A stretch of 64,000 nucleotides of DNA from Epiperipatus broadwayi (taxonomy: Eukaryota > Onychophora > Udeonychophora > Euonychophora > Peripatidae). The translations under genes were made by a program, and so were the position numbers. The stretch lies in the NCBI GenBank assembly GCA_028023455.1, contig JAQFVV010006549.1, forward strand, positions 370,001 through 434,000, in the 5' to 3' direction. Below, piece by piece: positions 10,030 to 21,779 of the stretch (position 1 is the first letter of the stretch; the number at the start of each line of letters is the position of its first letter). The notes under the pieces are model-generated. The model had not been told where the DNA came from. It was given only the letters and a program-made list of their open reading frames with translations, and did no database searches.

Positions 10030-11840
10030 ATGTTTCAAAGAAAAGAACTTTATTGATAACCATAGAGTTACATTTGCTATAAGACACTTCATATACATAT
10101 ATTTACATTGCTAGTGAGTAAACCAAGTTTAAGTTGGTATCTGTGATGTACAAAAAAGGAACTTAACTTAGGAGGGAAAGATATTTAAACATTGTTAGGG
10201 GGGGTGAAAATACATATGTATACGTTACATTTATGAGTGCTGCTTGCTGTAATCATAGTTCTCCAAAGTCTTGGGTTATCATTGTTCAATTTGCAAAACT
10301 TCAACTTTGATGTATATTGCCATGCTGGGTTTAGTTTGCTTTCCAGTATTTGAGGTCTGATTTTGTTGTTACTGTCCTTTATATTAATATTATGCAATCA
10401 ATGACAACATTCTGTTTTTTTATTTGTAGATAATTGCCACATTTTATATATATATATATATATATTGGTTGAGGGCATAGATTTTGGTTATTGGGAGCCA
10501 TCTTAGAGGTTTGATTGTTGTGTTATCAGTGACCAGGTTGCTGCATAGATGTCTGGATGTGCAATTTTATTGTCTCTGGCTCGTAGTTTTGCCAGTTTGA
10601 TATTGAAAGTTGATGGATGTCGCCTTGTGTTGTTACCTAGAGTGAATGTGCATCTAGTGCACCAGTATGCATAAAGCATAAAAGTGGCTGCACGGACTGA
10701 TGGAATAGAGCCTTTGCAATATGAATTAATGATTGTTTGAAGGGTTGTGTTAGATTGTCTATATGCTCCTATCATAATAACTCGAATTCTGTCTAGTGCC
10801 GGACAAAGATAGAATAGATGTTCCTGTGTTTCTTCAGCCCTGTGACACAGGGGACAAAAAGGATCAATGTTAGTGTATAGTCTCCGATATCTCAGAAAAT
10901 ATGTCGTGGGCAGTGCTTGTAGGTTTAGTCTCAGCAAAAAATCAAAATACTTTGGCTCCAGTGACCATTTTTTAAACTTACAGAGTAATTGTAGATTATT
11001 GATTTTCAGCATTGTCAGATTGGTGTCATGGGTTGGATTTGGATGGATTAATGAATAAATTTGCCAGTATGAATGCTTGTATATTGTCTGAAGAGATATC
11101 TGTGGAGCTGTGGTTTTTATATGATTGATCATTGATGCTAGTTGGTCATAAGCAGGGGGTGGTCTATCTGTTGGTGTTATTTGAAGTAGGCATTCAAGCA
11201 TTGGAAAGTGTTTGACTGCGGATGTTATTAAGTTTGTGGCCTTCTGTAGATGGAAAATATAAATACTATGAAGTCCTAGTCCATTGTGAATAGGTGGTCT
11301 GGTAAGTTGTTTTGCAGATATTGACACAGTCTTCCTCTGCCACAAGAGCTTATTACAGAGAGAAGAGATTTTGTTAATAAAACCTTTAGAAAATGTGATA
11401 ATGGGTGAGTAATAGGTGATTTTTGTTATGGCTAGCTGGTTAAATAGCTGGATCTTGGAGTATATTGAAAGATATGCCTTTGAGAGAGAAGTAGTAATTC
11501 GCTCTGTTTCTTCTTTGAGTTTGTTCTGGATCTTGACCCTCATTGCACTTGCACTCATATAAAAGGGAAATCCCAAGAAAGCAGATGGCTTTCCCCCATA
11601 CATGCCCGTGTACTGCTTTGCATTATAAAGAGACCAAACTGCCGTCTTATTTAGATTGACCCTGAGTTTGTGTGTAGCTGCAAATTCTTGTAGTATTGTA
11701 TGCAAGGCTGGTAGGTGTTTTTTAGATGGGAGGAAGACAGTTATATCATCCATATAAGCGATACATGTTACCTGCTGAGATGTGTTTGGTATTTGGATGC
11801 CAATGAATGTTTGCTGGATTTTTATTAATATGTAACCTGA
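10030..11840 (-). mobile_element. 5'-truncated L1/Tx1-like LINE (3' half)
   Basis: This is the 3' part of a non-LTR retrotransposon on the minus strand. It contains the end of the reverse transcriptase, from just before the YMDD catalytic box to the C-terminal zinc-binding motif (10503-11753 plus in-frame sequence to ~11835). About 470 bp of probable 3' UTR follows, including a (TA)n microsatellite at 10446-10465. The exact 3' end is uncertain because no clear poly(A) is visible. 5' truncation is usual for LINE copies. Confidence 0.8.
10503..11753 (-). CDS. LINE reverse transcriptase C-terminal region
   Basis: The open frame encodes 416 residues counted from the Met of the YMDD box. In sequence upstream of this Met the frame reads AYMDDI, the catalytic Y-x-D-D motif of reverse transcriptases. 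Next come the thumb-like 'LNLNKTAVW'-type segment (here RVNLNKTAVWS) and a 'FLGFP' motif near residue 60. Near the C-terminus is a C-x2-C-x8-H-x4-C zinc motif (CPLC...HLFYLC), as in L1/Tx1-like LINE ORF2 proteins. The frame is intact from YMDD to the stop, remarkable among otherwise decayed elements here, but the endonuclease and N-terminal RT are missing. The start listed is only the first ATG of the truncated frame. Not a host gene. Confidence 0.85.
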   Translation of the reverse strand: MDDITVFLPSKKHLPALHTILQEFAATHKLRVNLNKTAVWSLYNAKQYTGMYGGKPSAFLGFPFYMSASAMRVKIQNKLKEETERITTSLSKAYLSIYSKIQLFNQLAITKITYYSPIITFSKGFINKISSLCNKLLWQRKTVSISAKQLTRPPIHNGLGLHSIYIFHLQKATNLITSAVKHFPMLECLLQITPTDRPPPAYDQLASMINHIKTTAPQISLQTIYKHSYWQIYSLIHPNPTHDTNLTMLKINNLQLLCKFKKWSLEPKYFDFLLRLNLQALPTTYFLRYRRLYTNIDPFCPLCHRAEETQEHLFYLCPALDRIRVIMIGAYRQSNTTLQTIINSYCKGSIPSVRAATFMLYAYWCTRCTFTLGNNTRRHPSTFNIKLAKLRARDNKIAHPDIYAATWSLITQQSNL

Positions 11841-11994
11841 TTATTGTAGTAGTAATCGGATGATATATTGTTTGGAAGATCAGATGACACCAGAAGCTAC
11901 AAAAATGACACATATGATCTAGGTGCTTATAGATCTTATGTCTGCTACTCTAGCATTGCATAAACCATGTAAAACATCATTTCTGTTATTAAAT
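11841..11994. other. Short intergenic tract, nothing recognised
   Basis: Non-coding sequence between the LINE fragment and the SINE. Confidence 0.4.
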
Positions 11995-12095
11995 CATTGG
12001 TGGTCGAGATGTCAGCACAGCTGCCTTACAAGCAGTTGTCCCGGGTTAGCGGGTTCGTTTCCTGGCCGATGCTATGACACATGAAAAAAAAAAAT
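11995..12095 (+). mobile_element. tRNA-like SINE copy 2
   Basis: The plus strand reads CATTGGTGGTCGAGATG (A-box-like), an anticodon arm CTGC-CTTACAA-GCAG, a long variable region, GGGTTCGTTTCC (B-box) and CCGATGC, then TATGACACATG and a poly(A). The ends CATTGG and CCGATG form an acceptor-like stem. The long variable region resembles class II (Leu/Ser-type) tRNAs, although the loop presents TAC. It is part of a five-copy dispersed family in this window, so a SINE and not a functional tRNA gene. Its target duplication is not clear. Confidence 0.8.
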
Positions 12096-14609
12096 GAAAA
12101 AAAAATATTATAAAACAATTCTATTTCAATGTTGTTGGGATTTTTTTTCATTTCTGTGTGTTTGAATTATCTTTTGAAGGAAAAAAAAACATTGAAATAT
12201 GTGTAAAAATATAACTTTATCTCAGATATTTAACCATATATATATTAATGGCTAAAAATATTTATGTTAGTGCATTTTAAAGTTTATTTTTAAATGTTAA
12301 TTGAAATATGTAGACAAGCACTAATTCTAATTATTGTCAAAGGTATTTTACCATTGCTTGTACATTTATTTAAACATATTATTATTAGAACTAAATTATA
12401 AATGTTACAAGCTCTTTTTAAATAATTCTGCTATTAGCAATTTTAAAATACAACAGTAATAAAGAAATTAATTAGAACTTGTTTTTAAAATAAATCAAGA
12501 CACTACTTACATTGACTTTTAATTAAATATGCCAGCCTTTTGTACAATAATATCATTGCTAATATGTTAAAAATACTATAATTGTTTTAACATTTCAATT
12601 TGCATTTATATGTAAATGGACACATGTGATATATATATATATGTATACAATCCTACATACATCAAATGTTTTATATGTATATATTGTTTATATCTGCATA
12701 TATAAATAAATATATTGCTTATATTTAAAGTGAATTTGATGCTTGAAGAATAATTAATCTGCTACAACAAAATGTTTCTAAAATTAATTAAACTATGTTG
12801 CATTTCAAATGTTTAAGAAGAAAGATGATTTCTATTTTGTGAGTATTAAAAACCTTCATGTCCATGTGAGTCATTTATTAATTAAACTACTAATGTTTGC
12901 TCAGCAATACATGAAGCTGGCACCGAAAGAGTAAACAAGACTCGAACCATTCTACATATTAAAAAAATAATTATAGATTAAATGATAATTAAGCAAACTT
13001 TACCAAATAATTCCATCAAAGTGGGTTTCAGCAATAATAGAGGGAAAAAATAATTAAAATCACTCTTCTAAAGCTTAATGCAGAATGCAATGAACTTAAT
13101 CAAATGTTAAAAAATGCATAAGCCATGTTCACTGGTCTAACAAGAAGATTAATCTTAATGAATTTTTTTATCACTTCTTGGGTAAATTTTTAAATGGAAC
13201 AAAGAAATTTAGTTTTTAATTATTTATTAGTAAGTTTTATAATTTTTTTCTTGTCAGACTAGTATTTAATAAAATCTTTTATAATAATAAAATATTCCTA
13301 TATTTCATGAGCAAGGAAAGATTCAAAAATAAATTGTGTTAATTAATGACAGGAAAAAATCATCAATGGTAATTAAGGCCTGTAGTTTATTAAGAATATT
13401 GTTTTCTAGGTCTTAAGTCTAAATTCAAGTTTTAAAAAACACATTATATTTTGTGTGTGTGTGCGCACACATTATTGTTCATGCATATAAAATCAGTTCA
13501 CAATAAAAAAATTGCGTGTGTTGACTTTTCAATTTTTAAAAAAAATTATGACAAGAATAAAATTTCAATTTCAAATGCAAATTATAGAATTATATACTAC
13601 AGACACCATTTTTTTCCTAAATGATTAAGTTTTTCACAAAATAAAAATAACTATTGTGAACCAAACAATATTTGAAGAATTTCAGGAGAAATAAAATGCA
13701 TAATCTTTTAAAGTATTTAAAAAAATCAATCAATAATATTAGTTATTATATTTTCAACTCCATGATCACGTGATGAAACTTGCATTTCTGTTTCATGTTG
13801 ACAGGATTTCATGTTAAAATTAATTAGGTTTCAATATATGTTCTGATGGACTTCTGTCTAAAATGATATTTTTGTTAGTAAGTTTTTACTAGTATTTCAA
13901 CATTTTTAGAAAACTTTTCTATGAAGAATCTAGCATTATTTTTTTTCATCTTTATGGAAACACAAAATTAAAAAAAAAAAAATAGTGAAAAAAAATTATA
14001 TCACAACTTATTTTATTAGTTTTCTAAAAATTACATTACCAGACAATTCTATAGCGAAATGAATTACTGTATATTACTAGAAAAATAATATAATACATAT
14101 TTCTAACAGATCGTTAATTAAACATTGAATCAGTATTAAAAAAAAATATGTTAATAGCGATAATTTCTTTATATGGAAGATTACCAAATGAGATGCATTA
14201 AATGCTTATGACCTGGACCCTTTGCTTCTAACTATCATATTGATAATTGCATAACTTCCAAAAGATTTGATTAGACTAGGTCACAAATGAAAAATGAAAT
14301 AACATACACTGGTCTCAAGTCTTATCACAAAATATCACAAATTTTGATTTTGAAAAAACTCATTAGATACTAAGTGATCAATATGCTAAGAAGTTCTTCA
14401 ACATTATTTCCTTTAAACAATGATCTAATGCTGACCATTAATATAATGAAGCTGATACTTTGTAAATTTTATTGAAAAATTACATTTTAATCATCAATGT
14501 TATTTGCCCTAAAACAATTTTTTTAACATTAAACTAACTATTCTCATACAGTTTCTTCAACTTTGAAGAACAAAATACCATTAAATAATTTACATTTTAA
14601 TATTTTAAA
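12096..14609. other. AT-rich DNA, no gene recognised
   Basis: Contains poly(A)/poly(T) runs, (TA)n near 12630 and a GT/GC stretch near 13455. No ORF, RNA gene or repeat boundary that I can support. Confidence 0.5.
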
Positions 14610-15290
14610 TACAAGTATATTATATATACCTGGAGATTAACATAGGGGATTTGAGCACAGATTTTCAAGTTCTCTTTAACCATCCATTCTATCTCATATA
14701 ACTGATACACAAGACCACAGATATGTGAAAAAGATAAGTGATCCCAATATAATTATTTCATGCTGAATCAGCTCTCATCAATTTGTCCAGATCATCAACT
14801 CCTGCACATATATATAATCAGTGCTTAGTTTTATATTAAGATAGCAAATCTTCACACTTCAATTAATAGGCTTCGATCTACTCCACCCTCCAACTCTTCA
14901 GCCACCCACACCATTAAAAATCTGATAATGGAATGCCCAAATACCTTGTGTAATCAATATGCCCATGTTGACTTTAAGTCACTGTGACCCCTCATATATG
15001 AGGGTCTTGTCCATTTAAATATATGAAAGATGGATTGGCAGGATATTGGCTGAATTTGTAACATTTTAAATACAAGTGTATTTTAAATACCTGGAAACTA
15101 GATCTAATATAGGGAATTTGAACACAGACTTTCAAGATCTGTTCAGCTATGCACTCTATTTTATATAACCAATACACATGACAACACATATGAAAAATGT
15201 AAATGGTCTCCAATATATGTATTTCATGCTGATTCACAAAGCTTTGAATGTGAAACAATTTTTGATTAAAAACAATATAATCTAGCTTAT
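14610..15290. repeat. Family S interspersed repeat, two tandem copies
   Basis: Copy 1 covers about 14610-15035 and a partial copy 2 about 15055-15290. Shared landmarks in order are 'acctgga', 'atttgagcacagactttca', 'cactctatctcat', 'gatacacatgaccaca', 'atttcatgctgaatcagc', 'gtccagatcatc', 'cacacatatatataatcagt', then 'gaatgccc' and 'gacccctcatatatgaggg'. The same family recurs at 36.0, 42.0, 48.2 and 60.4 kb. It is a non-coding element of about 420 bp. In the opposite orientation 'gagtttaaatcct' resembles a pol III B box, so a SINE origin is possible but unproven. Confidence 0.75.
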
Positions 15291-17680
15291 CCATAAACTA
15301 TATTCAACTCATCTCACTAACATGACATTTTTTAATTCCTCCAAATAAAAAAAATGCTTCAAAAGAAAAGGTTTTACAGACTTGGAAATGATAATGAAAA
15401 AACTGTTAGAGGTATTTAAAGGCATTGCTTTGCAAGAGTTTCAGGACTACCATGAAAAGTGGAAAATACATTTAGAGCAGATGCATCACATGAAATGGAT
15501 TGTACATTGAAGGCAATTTAATTTGTAAGACCAAAAAATACTTTTTTTATTACAAATTCCTCTTTTATTGGGTATTCCCTATTATATATATATACTTGTA
15601 TCAAGAATATTATCAATTCTTCTCATACTTTATCGAAGACTATTATCAATTTAAACAAGTTGTCTTTTTTTTTCATAAATGATATTTGTAATTTAATTTC
15701 TAACAATGGTCATATCACATTAATACTCCCATAATGCAATAAATGTAATCAATTGTACACACTTATTTAATAAAGCTTGTATCTGATTCAACTTATTTTA
15801 TTCTTTACAAGAGAGTCAATAATCAAATAGTTCAGTTTTTTTTTCACTACTCCAGCAGATAAAAATATCATAGACAATGTACACAAAGTCCATAATTATA
15901 TTTTAGTAGAATACATTGCTTAATACCATATTCAAATAAATAAAATAATTCTCATGGTTATATAAACGTCTTTAAAGAAGAATGTTAAAGAATAAAATAA
16001 TTGTAGCAGTGTACATACCATTTTCAGGCTATCCACAATGCCATTTCTAAATCAATGAATATGTAAACCAGTTGATCTATTTACCACAAAATTTTAAGAT
16101 GCTGGATCATGATGTAAACCAGTTTTGCACCTTTATAGATGTCCTTCAATACTTTCTATGAAATTTGTAAGTATTTTGTAACTTGTGGCTTTATTGACAT
16201 TCATAGTTTGAATTATTTCCAATGTTTAAGTATCAGCTTTGTCCAATTTAAAACAAAATTTAATATTAGCTGGTTGTTCCAACAAGGGTTAAGATGTGAA
16301 ATACATGTCATATTTCATGTTGTAATTCATGATTCAGATATACTACTGTTTTAAAAGTTTTATGATGCATAACTAACTTAGGACACTATGTAACCTATAT
16401 AATGGCACTGGAAGCAGCTTAGAGAAAAGACTAGTCACATACATAAAGTTTTGTTTTAGTGTTTATCATCCTTCTTCCAAAAGTGAAAAGTTTATTTAAA
16501 ATATATCATTGGTAACCTGTAAATAAAATTAATAGTGAATGAATCAGATTGTTTTTAGTTCAAGATTGACAAATAGTTAAGTGCTTCAAGATATTAGCTT
16601 GAAAAGTATAATAAAAACAATGCTGTTTGCTGAAAAAATGTTTTTTCTTAGTGCCTCTTATTAATAAAAACCAACTGTCAGGCACTAATAGAGAATCTAG
16701 TTGACATATATATCTTATTTCTATTGCATGGATTATTGCATTAAGCAAATACAATTCATTTTTGATAATTAAGTTATTTTTATTATCCCGAAATAAAAGA
16801 ACAGATAACATTCATTGCTATTAGACTTCCATCTTACTTCTCTATTTGGAATAAACATATCAAAATTTACAAAGAATCATTTACATATTGCATATTTCAC
16901 ATTAAATCGTTAACTGGCCATTTTATATTCCATGTTGCTACTTCAAATGTAATTTTATAATTTCATAAAACCATAAATTATGCTAATATAATCAATATTC
17001 TTCTAGGATAATAATGGTTCATGATCAATTTATTCTCCAACTATCATTAATTATATAAGGTAAATCTACAACAACAACAAAAAGACATTGTAACTATAAT
17101 TTATAATTTTATAACTATTAAAACAATTATTTTATTAAAATGATAAAAAACTTTTTATATGCGTATTTATTTAATATTTATTCTTAATTAGAGTTGTTAA
17201 ATTTAATTTTACACTTAAATCCCTGCAAAAAATTTCCCCATAAAGTTATTTATCATTTGTATCTATAATGTCGTACATGCAATACTCAAATACTAGATGA
17301 TGGAAATAGTTAAATATATAAATACAACTAAAATACCATCATCGCAAACCTTCAGGAAAACATTATTTATTAATAGTTATACAAATCTTGAACAAACTGA
17401 ATATTCATATTATTATTATTATAAATAAAGCTTAAACGCAAATATCTTTAGTCTGTGCGCTTTATAATATTCATCATTTTTTTTCCTGACGATGAAAAAT
17501 TAATCTGATTTATGATTAAGATTATACACTTGTAATGAAAATATTTATACAACAAATTCAAAACTTCTAATTCTAAAATATATGTGTATATATATTTTTT
17601 GCGTTATCCTTTTAAAACAATAATTACTAAAGAGTACTTGTATTTTTTTTTGTCAAATGAAGATAAATTAAAAGCAACTT
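15291..17680. other. AT-rich DNA, no gene recognised
   Basis: Several chance ORFs of 60-83 codons exist on both strands; all have low-complexity or random-looking composition. No repeat family member was recognised. Confidence 0.5.
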
Positions 17681-17744
17681 ACAATGAATTAACTGAACTA
17701 CAGTAAACAATTAAAACTGTTAAGTCCATAGGTGGAGCTCTTAC

Positions 17745-17826
17745 TGGAAAGTCATCCTTCTCACTGCTCTCACAGAATGGCTTTGAAAAGTTGTTTTTGT
17801 AGCAGTGAAAGGTATTTTTTATATTA
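17745..17826 (-). CDS. Candidate exon 3 of an unidentified host gene
   Basis: On the minus strand an 82-bp open segment encodes a peptide ending FCESSEKDDFP. It lies between a possible acceptor (CCAAG, weak pyrimidine tract) and a good donor (CCA|GTAAGAG). Its first base completes the codon left open by candidate exon 2, and it ends on a codon boundary. If the GTAAGAG donor is skipped, the frame stays open for 18 more codons (VRAPPMDLTVLIVYC...) to a second donor-like GTAAGT or a stop. I do not recognise the protein. This is the weakest of the three exons because of the acceptor. Confidence 0.3.
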
Positions 17827-18454
17827 CTTGGCCTTTAAAGGCCTTATTTTGCTGCTAATGTACTTTTTCATTCACTGAATCCCAGTTTTAATGCATTTTT
17901 AACACAATATCCCTATGTCTACCTTGTGCTTATCAGCATTTAGCTATCTCATCCCCCCCCCCTGTTTGGTGGGTGGTTCAACTATTTCATGGACTATAAA
18001 GGGTTTTATTCCCTCTTAGACTCTTAAATATTTATCCTATTCCAATTTCCCTGTCACTCACAACTTGTTTATAAAGTTTTTTGTGTGTTGTTCCAGTTAT
18101 TTAGGCCATTTTAACAATCTTTTTTTTCATACACCTCCTCTTCTGGGGTAACTAACCACCTACAATTTCATTCAATTTTCTCATTACTTAGCTAAAATTA
18201 TTAATAATAAGTTTTCCAGTGTTTTTTTTTTTTTTGCTTTTACATCAATATATTTAATTTTTCCATTTCAAAACTGTTTTTTTCATATTACCTTTCATTA
18301 TTTCAAACGGTTTAAAGATGGCCACTGCCTCTAGCAGAAAAAAATGTGCAGAGACCTAAGCTACATGAACTAAAACCTTCAAAATTATCCAAATTTTATC
18401 CAAATCAAATTTCAAACAAAACTTAACTAAAAACATCATCATCAAAGAACTTAC

Positions 18455-18492
18455 TTCAAAGTCTCCATCTCCTTGCCCTCTGGATTTTTCTC
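18455..18492 (-). CDS. Candidate 38-bp exon 2 of an unidentified host gene
   Basis: The minus strand has an acceptor in a pyrimidine-rich context (TTTTTATCTTTGATAAG), then 38 bp encoding EKNPEGKEMETL plus two bases, then a perfect donor (GAA|GTAAGTTC). The 91-bp gap to exon 1 is a plausible short intron, and the phase follows exon 1. The function is unknown. Confidence 0.35.
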
Positions 18493-18583
18493 CTTATCAA
18501 AGATAAAAAGCAAATCAAAAAGAACATTTAGATCCTCCTATTAATCCACCAGGGCAACCAAGTCTATTAACCTTGCTCCTTAC

Positions 18584-18761
18584 CGAAGACTCTTTTTTGC
18601 CTGGACTATAACCCTTTCCATATCCCCTTCCCATTTCATATGTATTTCCTTCCCCTTTATCATATTGTACTTGAATTTTATTTTGCCATGTAATCATCTC
18701 TTTGTAAGCCTTTTTTAACTGTTGTCTATTTTGTCTTTTTGATGAATAAAAGTTTTCATCA
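18584..18761 (-). CDS. Candidate exon 1 (internal) of an unidentified host gene
   Basis: On the minus strand a strong acceptor (a run of T then CAG) is followed by a 178-bp open segment of one base plus 59 codons, from DENFYSSKRQ to GYSPGKKESS. It stops at a strong donor TCTTCG|GTAAGG. The peptide is hydrophilic and probably helical at first (QLKKAYKEMITWQNKIQ), then Gly/Tyr/Lys-rich (GRGYGKGYSPG). Composition is less AT-biased than the surroundings. I do not recognise the family. Reading through the donor gives the longer chance ORF that ends at 18515. Upstream exons would lie at coordinates above 18.8 kb. Confidence 0.45.
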
Positions 18762-18997
18762 CTGAAAAAAAAAAACAATTAAAGCAGTTATGTATAATAT
18801 CAATAAGAACTCTTTGTATATGTTTTTTTTTTTTTTTTTTTTTCGAAAAATAAAGTTCTATGATCACTTTCTCTGGTTTGTAATAACTTGATATCATTTA
18901 CCAAATACAAAGAATAAATAAAGTGAATAATAATGACTATAAAGTCACATAATCACCATTTCTTATGCTTTCTCATAACTATTATTAATATATACAG

Positions 18998-19250
18998 AAG
19001 TGTCACTCAATGCAAGCCAGAGACACCAAAATGTATTGATACTGAACTGAGTTCAGATCTATATGACTATATAAGCTAAGAGCTTGGATTGAAAATACTA
19101 TTGTGTTTTTAACTTTATATTCATAGGTTTATAGTATGTAGACATAAAAGGTGGCTTCTGGAGAGTTGCATTAGATTCTAAGATCTAGGTGCAATGCCCT
19201 CAGATCCAATGCTCCTCACTGATTATTCTGGCTTGCACTGAGTGGCATTA
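18998..19250. mobile_element. MITE related to the 2.3-kb element, inverted copy
   Basis: The terminal parts 'gtcactcaatgcaagccag' and 'ctggcttgcactgagtggc' are inverted repeats. The interior matches the reverse complement of 2315-2669 ('atatgactatataagct', 'aaaaggtggct', 'ctcctcactgat'). The TIR sequences have diverged from those of the first copy. Non-coding. Confidence 0.7.
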
Positions 19251-19259
19251 TTGTATGTA

Positions 19260-20390
19260 GTTTTGGCATTGGGAATATATATAAATGTCCACATTTATTC
19301 TTAGATTTATAGCAACAAGTATACATTAAATAAAATAAAAAATATGCATTAAATAAAACAATGCTAAAGGTAATCCACATAAAATGCATTTGAAATAAAT
19401 GGGTAATATGTTATAAACTTTCATGGCTGTAAATTCAGCAATAAATGCAGACATTTTTTAATGATTGCAGGTTAGTGTCAAGTTTCAGTGCGGTGATTAT
19501 TTTTTGGGTTTGCTGAAAAGTAATTTAATGTATATAAAAAATGAGCAAAATGTAATTAGGCAAAATGTGTATTAAATAAAGCAAAAATTAAAGCATGATA
19601 ATGTTTTTGAAATGAAAGCAATAGGTAGAAAATCAAAAAGAGGTATGAAACCAAATAAAATTTCCAAGAACAAAACTATTCATGACATTCTATTAGATAA
19701 AAGCATAAAATTGGTTTACATTTTAGCAAGATAAAAAGGTTATCACTGAGATTGGGACTTGAACCATAAAATGAGTCAATAAAAAGTAAATTGGCTGCAT
19801 TTGTTGTTGAATTTATAGTTTCTAGAGTATAATAAATATTTATCTTTTTCATCCATGTGTGTAGATTGTCTTTTGCTTTCTTTTATTTAATATACAATTT
19901 TTATTGCAAAATATATTTTATCTAATAAAAACAAACAATTTTAATCCATTAATTTTTTATTTCATTCAAACCATGCATTATAAGTGCCAAACCTATTTCA
20001 TGAAACAAACAAGTCTGGATATGTATTGAGACAATTCACGAGGAAAATCCCCAAAGAATCATTGATATAACAAAAACTGTTTGTAATTTGCACATTTATT
20101 TAGAATGATTCTATGGAAATTTTCCTTGTAAATTATCTTAATAAATGTATCTGCAACATGTTTTTATCTGACAAAATAGATTGGTATTGATATAAAAAAA
20201 AAAACTGGGTGTTATTTTCACATTAAAGATTCTTTAGGGATTTTGATTTATAAATTGTCTTTGTAAAGTTTTCAGACTTGCTTGTCTTGTGAAATAGGTT
20301 TATATTCTTAGCATTACATATTTGATAAGTAGTAAAATCATTTGTGTTCATTAAAATAATTAAAATTATATGAGTCCTATTATAGACTCA
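19260..20390. other. AT-rich DNA, nothing recognised
   Basis: No supported feature. The 5' end of the LINE that follows may lie within the last part, but no boundary is visible. Confidence 0.45.
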
Positions 20391-20407
20391 ACTAATATTT
20401 CAATTAA

Positions 20408-21501
20408 ATGGCAGTAAAATCATTTTTTGTTGAAGATAGAATTAAAAGAATTGATAAAAGAGTAGTTAAAAAAGAAAAAATTGTTAGAATTGAGTATTTG
20501 AATATGCAAGGTGGTAGGAGACTAGAAAAGTGGATGGAATTAAATAAAGCAATTGAAAATGAAGAACTCGAGGTATTAGCAGTAGGGGAAATACATCTAA
20601 GAGAAGAAGAGGATCCTATTCTGGAAAATTAAGTATGGCAGGGTATAAATCGAAAAGAAAAAAAGGGTGGTGGTATAGGTGTTATATCAAAAAAATATTT
20701 AAATATTGTTAAATGTCAAGAACATTTATGGTTTGAAATAAGGTTGGGTAGACAAGAAAGGATGGTGGCTTAGTTTATGTAGCTACTGAAGATAGTCAAA
20801 TATTAATGGAGTGGAACAGTAGCATATATGGATGACTAGTTAAGAATATACAAAGTTTTAAAGAAAAGGGAAAGAGAATAATGTTTATAGGAGATATGAA
20901 TGGACATGTTGAAGAAATTGATGATGTAGATAATAAAAATGGACATCTTTTAAAGAAATTTTGTCATAGAGTGAATTTAAGTATTGGAAATTTATTAAAT
21001 ATTTATGAGGGACAATACACATGGTCTAGAAATAATATATTTCACATAATAGATTATATATTGGTAGAGAAAGAGTGAATGACTAAAGTATGAAAAATTA
21101 AGGTGTTTGATAATGAAGAGAGAGTATGTAATAGTGATCATAATTTTATTGTAATAGAAATGATTAGTAATGTGATGGAGAATAGAAATAAAAGTAGAAA
21201 TAATAGTGAAAGATGTGGATGGAGAGTGAATGATAAGAATAAATTGGAAGAGTATAAAATACAAGTTGAAAAAATCATGGAAGAGTTGGTTGGGGATGAG
21301 TATAAGGATTGGTGTAATGAAATAGAAAAAGTGGCAAATAGGGTTTTAGGTGAAAATATTCAGAAGAATAAATGTAATAAAAAACTGAGAATTAGTAAAA
21401 ATGTAAAAGAGAGGAAAGAAGCATGCAGAGAATATAAGTGTGCTATTAAGAACAAGGAAAGTGAAAAAGATATCAATGCTAAATGGGAAAAGTATTTTTA
21501 A
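20408..21501 (+). pseudogene. LINE endonuclease domain and linker, broken
   Basis: Three fragments (20408-20632, 20881-21078, 21103-21501) line up with an AP-like endonuclease. The first has RIEYLNMQG and LEVLAVGEIHL, equivalent to the N-x-x-G and E-containing strands. The second has FIGDMNGHV and YTWSRN followed by IDYILV, the conserved G-D-x-N, W and I-D-Y/D-H core. The third is a charged linker with 'NSDHNFIVIE', the S-D-H motif. This enzyme nicks target DNA to prime reverse transcription. At least two frame interruptions make it a pseudogene. Confidence 0.8.
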
Positions 21502-21779
21502 AAAAAGAAGTTGGTTAAATAGATAATTATAGAGAGAGAATGAAATTGAATAGTAAATTGTTGGAAATATTAATAAAAGTGGAAGAGATGGGAGTAAAAA
21601 ATTTTGGAATTACGTTAAAAGGAGAAATGTAGGGGAAAAAGAAATAGTATTACTATATGATAAGAGAATAGAGTGTAGCTCTAGAGAAGACTTGGAGAGA
21701 ATTTTAAATAGATATGTAATGGATATACAAAAGATGTTAGATGTGAAGGATAGAGTGATAGAAAACATGGAAGCATATA

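Noticed and set aside
10185-10397. 70-codon minus-strand ORF after the LINE frame
   Set aside because: Probably 3' UTR of the LINE; no motif and a separate frame.
10446-10465. (TA)n followed by TTGG as another giant-element border
   Set aside because: No matching opposite end or TATA box nearby; it lies within the probable LINE 3' UTR.
11995-12083. Functional tRNA gene
   Set aside because: Five diverged copies with poly(A) tails, one with a 15-bp target duplication, and a mismatched T stem show a SINE.
20995-21264. Minus-strand 89-codon ORF over the LINE endonuclease
   Set aside because: Antisense shadow of the plus-strand endonuclease fragments.
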